Assembly: GCF_023242475.1 (NCBI RefSeq)
Contig: NZ_JALJFG010000049.1
Location: 1 to 37,146, forward strand
Reading direction: 5' to 3'
DNA length: 37,146 nt
From: Pseudomonas sp. MWU15-20650
GTDB taxonomy: Bacteria; Pseudomonadota; Gammaproteobacteria; Pseudomonadales; Pseudomonadaceae
Shown here: positions 32,201 to 37,146 of the stretch, in pieces
Layout of the letters: each line of letters opens with the position of its first letter
Numbering within the stretch: the first letter of the stretch is position 1
The notes under the pieces: generated by a model
Told to the model about the DNA's origin: nothing
The model's input: the letters and a program-made list of their open reading frames with translations, nothing else
Databases searched by the model: none
Position numbers and translations under genes: made by a program

Positions 32201-33025
32201 GTGGATATAACGCGGGTGAGTGGCGTAGTACTCGCCGGTGGACGTCACCGCCTGCACCCGGTCCTGGCCCTGGGCGTTCTTGCCCTGGAACTCGAAATGC
32301 TCGGTGAGGATGCCCGAGTCCAGCACACCGACATTGACGCCTTTGCCGGTCATGCCCAAGGCATAGGCGTAATACGCGTTGGTGCGGTCCAAACCGGAGT
32401 TGACCTGGGCTTCGGGGGTTTTCCAGGTTTGCGCGTTGGCGCTCCAGTCACGCGTGGCGGCGGCCCAGGACTGGCCGGCGTTCAGTTGCCCGTTCAGGTT
32501 GCTGCTCACGCCCGGTTCTACGTAGGTATAGGGCTTGGCGGCCGGCAAGTTGGCGATGATGGCCTTGGAGAAGTCGAGAATATTGGTGGTGTAGCGGCCA
32601 CTGTTGCTGAACAGCCGGCTGCGGTAGTAATCCAGGCGCGAGGCATAGTCCAACGGCCGTTTGGTATCGCCGAGCATGGCGCCGATGGTCAGGTTTTCCG
32701 GTTGCAGCTCGTAGTTCTGCTTGAGCGCCGAATCGAACTTGCCGGACTGGGCCGCAAAGTCCTTGGCCGCGAGATCAACGATATCCGAGTAGGCAAACCG
32801 CAGGTTCTTGTAGACATCGGTGTTGGGGCCAAACGAGGCAACCGCTTTCCTGAACGCCGACTCCAGTACCTGGGCGGTGTAGGGGTTGCTGTCATCTGCC
32901 CACGCCGTGGTGCCCTGGGCCAGCCATAGGGCCAAACCGAGTGCAATGGGTGTCAGGGGTATCGTCTTGAAACGGGTGGCGCGCTTGTGTTGCGACAAAG
33001 TGGAGCCATTACCTGCTACGTCCAT
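29291..33025 (-). CDS. Subtilisin-like autotransporter serine protease
   Basis: 1244 residues. A signal peptide with a long basic N-region (cleavage after AWA, about residue 43) precedes a propeptide-like region and an S8 protease domain with the triad Asp236 in GVLDSGI, His302 in DGHGTEMSG and Ser508 in GTSAAAPSVSG; Asn436 in SAGNDS is the oxyanion residue. An autotransporter-associated repeat with GDGELVLEGQNTYSGSTWVRGG follows, then the C-terminal beta-barrel (about 980-1244) ending in aromatic FTFRF. The passenger is exposed at or released from the cell surface. The architecture resembles Pseudomonas EprS and PspA/PspB, but I cannot assign it to one of them. AAAGGAAA precedes the start. 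Confidence 0.93.
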   Translation of the reverse strand: MDVAGNGSTLSQHKRATRFKTIPLTPIALGLALWLAQGTTAWADDSNPYTAQVLESAFRKAVASFGPNTDVYKNLRFAYSDIVDLAAKDFAAQSGKFDSALKQNYELQPENLTIGAMLGDTKRPLDYASRLDYYRSRLFSNSGRYTTNILDFSKAIIANLPAAKPYTYVEPGVSSNLNGQLNAGQSWAAATRDWSANAQTWKTPEAQVNSGLDRTNAYYAYALGMTGKGVNVGVLDSGILTEHFEFQGKNAQGQDRVQAVTSTGEYYATHPRYIHDTPDGEFQKGEHFSISGEYDPVINDGHGTEMSGVLGASRNGTGMHGIAFDANLFVANTGGTDDNRFQGSNDLDYNAFMASYNALAAKNVSIVNQSWGQNSRNDVENHFGNVGDSAADNLRDMTAAYRPFWDKAHAGQKTWLDAMADTARQNTFIQIISAGNDSHGANPDTNANLPFFKPDIETKFLSITGYDETSAQVYNRCGTSKWWCVMGVSGIPSTGPEGEIIPNANGTSAAAPSVSGALALVIQRFPYMTASQARDVLLTTSSLQAPDGPDTPVGSLTGGRTYDNLQPVHDAAPGTPQVPGVVSGWGLPNLQKAMQGPGQFLGSVAVALPTGTRDIWANPISDEAIRARRLEDAAEQATWAATKQQKGWLNGLPANASADDQFQYEIGNARELATLARAKDLLTGTTYVGSLAKSGDGELVLEGQNTYSGSTWVRGGKLSVDGSLTSAVTVDGSAIGSVNADNGVTTTLGGTLAGNGTVGALTVNTGGRVAPGHSIGTLHTGDVTFNPGSVYAVEVGPNGQSDQIQSSGVATLNGGVVTVSLENSPNLLSATEARSLLGQQFNILSASQGINGQFAAISPNYLFIGTQLNYQPNQLTLAVARNQTTFASVAQTRNERAVATVAETLGAGSPVYESLLASDSAAQAREAFKQLSGQLHSDVAAAHMADSRYLREAVNGRLQQAQALDSSAQIQTSDNGGWVQLLGGRNNVSGDNNASGYSSSTSGVLLGLDTEVGDGWRVGAATGYTQSHLNGDASASADSDNYHLSVYGGKRFDAIALRLGGATTWHRIESSRRVTYANQADYDKADYSARTDQVFGEIGYTQWAFVEPFANLTYLNYQSDSFKEKGGAAALHASKQSQDATLSTLGLRAHTQLPLSSTSAVTLRGELGWEHQFGNTDREASLKFAGSDTAFAVNSVPVARDGAVIKASAEMALTQDTLVSLSYSGLLSNRGNNNGINAGFTFRF

Positions 33026-33281
33026 TTTCCTTTCCCTTTGGATATGTGCGTCGTCAATGAGCGATGTATCGGGCTTTTTGTAATAGGCAGGGTCACGCTG
33101 AAAACCAACGAAGGGCCTTCAAAACGTCGTCGAATCAAGGAAGTGGTGTTCCGACGGGGTCACGCAGTGTTGTTATTGTGGGTACCGACTTCTTGCGGCA
33201 GGAAAAAATGTAACAAAACAATTACAAAGACCACAAGTACCCACGGCGCTTAATCGCAGGCAAATGTCGCCCACAACAAAA
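33026..33281. promoter_or_regulatory. Region upstream of the autotransporter gene
   Basis: About 255 bases between the autotransporter start and the phoH terminator. It carries the autotransporter promoter, which I could not pinpoint, and an AT-rich stretch around 33205-33235. No gene was seen. Confidence 0.35.
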
Positions 33282-33309
33282 ACCCCGGATTTCTCGCGAA
33301 ATCCGGGGT
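33282..33309 (-). terminator. Rho-independent terminator after phoH-like gene
   Basis: An 11-base perfect stem accccggattt / aaatccggggt with a 6-base loop, followed on the minus strand by a T-run. It lies 39 bases beyond the stop codon of the PhoH gene. It could also stop plus-strand transcription, though the T-run there is weaker. Confidence 0.85.
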
Positions 33310-33347
33310 GGTTTGTGGCATTTAGCCACTTATTCCAGCATGAAGGG

Positions 33348-34742
33348 TTACAGGTGGGACTCGGCGTACTCGGCCAGGATCGAACGAGGCACCCCTTGCA
33401 GCGCGATATGCACGCCGTTCGGGAAGTCCTTGAAGCGTTCCGTCAGGTAGGTCAGCCCGGAGCTGGTCGCGGACAGGTAAGGGGTGTCGATCTGTGCCAG
33501 GTTGCCCAGGCACACCACTTTGGAACCGGCACCGGCACGGGTGATGATGGTTTTCATCTGGTGCGGCGTCAGGTTCTGGCATTCATCGATCAGAATCAGG
33601 CTCTGCTGGAAGCTGCGACCTCGGATGTAGTTGAGGGATTTGAACTGCAACGGCACTTTGCTGAGGATGTAGTCGACGCTGCCATGGGTGTTTTCGTCAT
33701 CCATGTGCAAGGCCTCGAGGTTGTCGGTAATCGCCCCCAGCCACGGCTCCATTTTTTCCGCTTCGGTGCCGGGCAGGAAGCCGATTTCCTGGTCCAGGCC
33801 CTGCACGCTGCGGGTAGCGATGATGCGGCGATAGCGCTTGGTCACCATGGTCTGCTCGATGGCGGCGGCCAGGGCGAGGATGGTTTTCCCCGAACCTGCG
33901 GCGCCGGTCAGGTTGACCAGGTGGATATCCGGATCGAGCAGTGCATACAGCGCCAGGCTCTGGTAGATGTCACGCGGCTTCAGGCCCCAGGCTTCCTGGT
34001 GCAACAGGGGCTCCTGATGCAGGTCGAGGATCAGCAGCTTGTCGACCTGGATCTCTTTGATCCAGCCCACAAAACCCTGTTCATCGACGATGAATTCATT
34101 GATATGCACGGCCGGCAGGTTGTCGATCAGCTGTACCTGGTGCCAGGTGCGGCCGTGGTCCTGACGGGTTTCGACCTTACTGACACGGTCCCAGAACGAG
34201 CCGGTCATCATGTGATAACCACGGGACAGCATCGATACGTCGTCGACCAGTTGGTCGGTACTGTAGTCCTCGGCAGCGATCCCACACGCTCGTGCCTTGA
34301 GGCGCATGTTGATGTCTTTGGTCACCAGCACCACGCGCAGGTCCTTGTCGCGAGCGTGCAGGTCGATCAATTGGTTGATGATTTTGTTGTCGTTGAGGTT
34401 TTCCGGCAGCAGGCTGTTGGGCTCGCTGCGCTTGCTCATCAGAATCGACAGCAAGCCCTTGGGCCCGCTTTTACCACGCTGGATCGGTACGCCGACCTCA
34501 ACGTCCTCGGGCGAGGCTTCGCCCAGGGTCTTGTCGATCAGGCGGATGGCCTGGCGGCATTCGGCAGCCACGCTGTGGTGCCCGCTTTTGAGTTTGTCGA
34601 GCTCCTCAAGCACGATCATCGGGATGGCGACGTGGTGTTCTTCGAAATTGAGCAGAGCGTTTGGATCGTGGATCAATACGTTGGTATCAAGCACGTAAAG
34701 GATTGGCTGGTCGGAAGAAGGGTTACGTCCATGATCATCCAT
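33348..34742 (-). CDS. PIN-PhoH family ATPase/RNase
   Basis: 464 residues. An N-terminal PIN domain (LYVLDTNVLIHDPNALL, Asp19) is joined to a PhoH-type ATPase with Walker A GAAGSGKT (280-287) and Walker B LILIDECQN (382-390). This YlaK/PhoH2 arrangement couples an RNase-like domain to an RNA helicase-type motor in characterised actinobacterial members. The RNA target in pseudomonads is unknown. The gene has an AAAGGTGA before its start and is followed by a terminator, so it is a single-gene unit. Confidence 0.92.
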   Translation of the reverse strand: MDDHGRNPSSDQPILYVLDTNVLIHDPNALLNFEEHHVAIPMIVLEELDKLKSGHHSVAAECRQAIRLIDKTLGEASPEDVEVGVPIQRGKSGPKGLLSILMSKRSEPNSLLPENLNDNKIINQLIDLHARDKDLRVVLVTKDINMRLKARACGIAAEDYSTDQLVDDVSMLSRGYHMMTGSFWDRVSKVETRQDHGRTWHQVQLIDNLPAVHINEFIVDEQGFVGWIKEIQVDKLLILDLHQEPLLHQEAWGLKPRDIYQSLALYALLDPDIHLVNLTGAAGSGKTILALAAAIEQTMVTKRYRRIIATRSVQGLDQEIGFLPGTEAEKMEPWLGAITDNLEALHMDDENTHGSVDYILSKVPLQFKSLNYIRGRSFQQSLILIDECQNLTPHQMKTIITRAGAGSKVVCLGNLAQIDTPYLSATSSGLTYLTERFKDFPNGVHIALQGVPRSILAEYAESHL

Positions 34743-35083
34743 ACTCGGTCACCTTTGTGGGAGCCAGTCGACGCAATACCTGGGCGGTGCTGCGCCTCGA
34801 TTCGACCACCGACTGCACCTTAAAGTGACGTCAAGTGCAGTGCCCACATGAGGAGTCTTGGAAGACGCCACCTGTGTTGCAGGTTTCGGCGGTCTGACTT
34901 CGTAATACCGCAAAACCCATGACAGGAAAAAGCACTTTGACGCTTTTTTGAAGTTTATTTTTCAGGATGACGAATAGCACTAGCCGAGTGCCATGGACCC
35001 CGTTAAAGTCGGAAGTCCGCCTGCATCGAAATGTCGCACAAAATCACCCCAAAAAGCCCTCACCCCCAACAGGGCCGGGGACT
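34743..35083. promoter_or_regulatory. Intergenic region upstream of phoH-like gene
   Basis: About 340 bases between the phoH-like start and the end of the NodB-like gene. It contains the phoH promoter, not located with confidence, and a weak hairpin with a T-run near 35056 that suits termination of the NodB-like gene. No convincing open frame is seen. Confidence 0.35.
35056..35075 (-). terminator. Weak candidate terminator of the NodB-like gene
   Basis: A five-base stem gccct / agggc with a 10-base loop, followed on the minus strand by a T-run. The stem is short; termination here is possible but not certain. Confidence 0.4.
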
Positions 35084-36208
35084 TTATCGAAATGCCTCAT
35101 GGCAGTCCTGCCACCCCAAGCCGCTTTGCGCCGTCGCCTGTAACAACAGCGGCAATGCCACCCGCGCCTTGTCCTGGGTGTCGTGAAACACAATCACCCC
35201 CTTGCGCCACAACAACATCAACGTCAGCACCCGTTGCGCCGACTCATCGGCCTTGAGCTTGCCGGGTTCGTCCTGGGAATCGATGTCCCACAACGCCACC
35301 TGCAAACCCTGCGACTGGAAAAACCCCTGGCTGTCGGCGCGGCGCTGCCCATAAGGCGGACGGAACAGCGGCACATAGTTTTCCGGCATCAGGTTTTGCG
35401 CCAGCGATGCGGTGCGGGTGATGGAGCTTTGCCAGTCAACCCAGTGACTGTGGGAGCGATACTGCCAACCCTGAATGCCCACGCACTGCCCCTGGTACAG
35501 CGCCTGTACGTCGGCGGCAGAACTGCGCTCCACACGGGTTTGCAGGCTGCTGCCAAGGGCAAAGAACGTGGCGTTCATCTTCTGCTTGCGCAGGTAATCG
35601 GCGAGCCAGTCGGTATTGCCGCCGACCGGTGCCGGGCCGCCATCGAAGGTCAGCAGGAACAGGCGGTCATTGAGCTCGTCGCCATTGCGCTCATGGTCGC
35701 CGAAACGCGCGACTTCACTGCTGATCTGTGGGAACAGCGCGGCCTTGCGCAGCAACTCGTCGAGGTAGCGCTCATGAAAGTAATGGCTGGGGCCGGCCCA
35801 GCCTATATAGAAGGAGTTGTCGCTGACCACGAACTTGCCGGCCTGCTCGCGCAGGTCATCCATGTTTTCCACCAGGTAACAGAACGAGGCGTCTTCCTCA
35901 CAGCTCTGCTGGGCAAAGGTGTAGTTTTCCAGCAACCGTTGCCACAGCTGGCGGCGCAGGTCGTCGATGGCGGCCAGGTTGATGTTCTTCAGGCCCAGGC
36001 GCTGCTTGAGCGCGATATCGTCCTGGGCCTCACTGGCCAGCAGGCTGCGGGCAAACATCAGGATTTCCGCACGCGAGGCCACATCGAACAGCGCCGGGCT
36101 GCTGAATTTTTCGGGCCAGGTACCACGGTCCAGGCTCGCCACATCTACCGGTGCAGCCTGGGCGTTCAGGCATAGCAGGCAAGCCGACAATAAAAGTGCG
36201 ATTCGCAC
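35084..36208 (-). CDS. Exported NodB-like polysaccharide deacetylase family protein with altered active site
   Basis: 374 residues with a signal peptide (MRIALLLSACLLCLNAQA). A helical N-terminal region (about 30-170) precedes a NodB-fold domain. Motif 1, usually TFDDGP, is TFDGGP (187-192): the first Asp is kept but the second, a metal ligand, is Gly. Motif 2, normally HxxxH, is QYRSH (249-253), with the first His apparently replaced by Gln. Motif 3 keeps RPPYG and motif 5 keeps VFHDT. It may be a deacetylase of unusual metal binding or a non-catalytic binding protein. The GTG start at 36208 has GGGAGA upstream. Periplasmic or surface location is likely. Confidence 0.8.
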   Translation of the reverse strand: MRIALLLSACLLCLNAQAAPVDVASLDRGTWPEKFSSPALFDVASRAEILMFARSLLASEAQDDIALKQRLGLKNINLAAIDDLRRQLWQRLLENYTFAQQSCEEDASFCYLVENMDDLREQAGKFVVSDNSFYIGWAGPSHYFHERYLDELLRKAALFPQISSEVARFGDHERNGDELNDRLFLLTFDGGPAPVGGNTDWLADYLRKQKMNATFFALGSSLQTRVERSSAADVQALYQGQCVGIQGWQYRSHSHWVDWQSSITRTASLAQNLMPENYVPLFRPPYGQRRADSQGFFQSQGLQVALWDIDSQDEPGKLKADESAQRVLTLMLLWRKGVIVFHDTQDKARVALPLLLQATAQSGLGWQDCHEAFR

Positions 36209-36340
36209 ACAGGGTCTCCCTCTCCAGAGTCACCGGCCATCATAGCGGATCGCGCCTATCGCCATCATAGGTGGAGTCAAAACGCCCTAGCCCCTAGAAT
36301 CGCGCCCACGCTACGAGCCACGATTACAGGAGCCAACTTC

Positions 36341-37120
36341 ATGCTGATGGTGATTTCCCCCGCCAAAACCCTCGATTTCGAGTCAAAGCCGGTGACTGCG
36401 CGCTTTACCCAACCGCAATACCTGGACCATTCCCAGGAACTGATCGAACAGCTACGCGAACTGAGCCCGGCGCAAATCAGCGAGTTGATGCACGTTTCCG
36501 ACAAGATCGGCGGGCTCAATGCCGCGCGTTTCGGTAGCTGGACGCCGGCTTTCACCCCAGCCAACGCCAAGCAGGCGCTGCTGGCGTTCAAGGGGGATGT
36601 CTATACCGGCCTGAACGCCGAGACTTTCAGCGATGCCGATTTCAGCTACGCCCAGGACCACCTGCGCATGCTCTCGGGCCTGTACGGCCTGCTGCGCCCC
36701 CTGGACCTGATGATGCCGTACCGCCTGGAGATGGGCACCAAGCTGGCCAACGCCCGTGGCAAGGACCTCTACGCCTTCTGGGGCACACGCATCAGCGAGT
36801 GGCTGAACGAAGCGCTGGCCGAACAGGGTGATGACGTGCTGCTCAACCTGGCGTCCAATGAGTACTTCTCGGCGGTCAAGCGCACGGCCCTGAAGGCGCG
36901 GGTCATCAACACCGAGTTCAAAGACCTGAAGAACGGCCAATACAAGATCATCAGTTTCTACGCGAAAAAGGCCCGGGGCATGATGAGCCGCTTTGTGATC
37001 GAAGAGCGCATCAGCGATCCGGCCAAGCTCAAGGCGTTCGATGTGCAGGGCTATCGCTTTAATGTGGAGCAGTCCAAGCCGGATAACCTGGTGTTCTTGC
37101 GCGATCACGCACCAGAATAA
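36341..37120 (+). CDS. yaaA: Peroxide stress protein YaaA
   Basis: 259 residues. The DUF328/UPF0246 hallmarks are MLMVISPAKTLDF at the start, a central YGLLRPLDLMMPYRLEMGT, LNLASNEYFSAV and YAKKARGMMSRF near the end. In E. coli YaaA lowers intracellular iron during hydrogen peroxide stress and is under OxyR control; no OxyR site was identified here. AGGAG lies 8 bases before the start. It follows the NodB-like gene divergently. The window ends 26 bases after its stop. Confidence 0.94.
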   Translation: MLMVISPAKTLDFESKPVTARFTQPQYLDHSQELIEQLRELSPAQISELMHVSDKIGGLNAARFGSWTPAFTPANAKQALLAFKGDVYTGLNAETFSDADFSYAQDHLRMLSGLYGLLRPLDLMMPYRLEMGTKLANARGKDLYAFWGTRISEWLNEALAEQGDDVLLNLASNEYFSAVKRTALKARVINTEFKDLKNGQYKIISFYAKKARGMMSRFVIEERISDPAKLKAFDVQGYRFNVEQSKPDNLVFLRDHAPE

Positions 37121-37146
37121 GGCCCAACAGACACTGGGGATCAAAT

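Noticed and set aside
29513..32929. Plus-strand frames of 541 and 558 residues opposite the autotransporter
   Set aside because: Low-complexity Val/Gly/Arg-rich translations antisense to a gene with a full catalytic triad and barrel.
33264..34823. 519-residue plus-strand frame opposite the phoH-like gene
   Set aside because: Antisense to a gene with PIN and Walker motifs and its own terminator; no recognisable family.

Overview
The window looks like a chromosomal segment of a Pseudomonas of the fluorescens group. The support is a high-GC sequence with fluorescens-type REP elements, an esterase whose length and catalytic triad (218 residues, Ser114/Asp168/His199) match P. fluorescens carboxylesterase II as I recall it, an aapJQMP amino-acid transporter, rhlB, a moaCDE operon and a subtilase autotransporter. 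This placement rests on gene content only.

Layout: 88-871 holds two small housekeeping-type genes (GIY-YIG nuclease, NTF2-like protein). 963-2615 (minus) encodes a stand-alone receiver-Hpt protein followed by an RcsB-like response regulator, with no sensor kinase. Diverging from them, 2986-11326 (plus) is a chaperone-usher cluster: five tandem DUF1120-type pilin-like subunits, a chaperone, an usher, a two-domain subunit that may be the tip protein, and one more subunit. It ends tail-to-tail with an MFS transporter / FadR-type GntR operon (11323-13237). An orphan MqsA-like regulator with its own candidate operator follows (13362-13813), then a nested palindromic repeat element (13835-14116).

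14132-18301 (minus) is the aapJQMP operon. estB and rhlB follow on the plus strand. 20879-27757 (minus) is an island-like pair: a 671-residue protein of unknown function built from two tandem copies of one module, then a 1600-residue RHS protein with an unrecognised C-terminal tail and no immunity gene after it. moaCDE, a REP pair, a subtilisin-like autotransporter, a PIN-PhoH ATPase, an exported NodB-like protein with altered metal-ligand motifs and yaaA complete the window.

The two accessory systems most worth attention are the DUF1120 pilus with its kinase-less phosphorelay neighbours (963-11326) and the RHS plus duplicated-module pair (20879-27757). The rest is mainly core metabolism and transport with short intergenic repeats.
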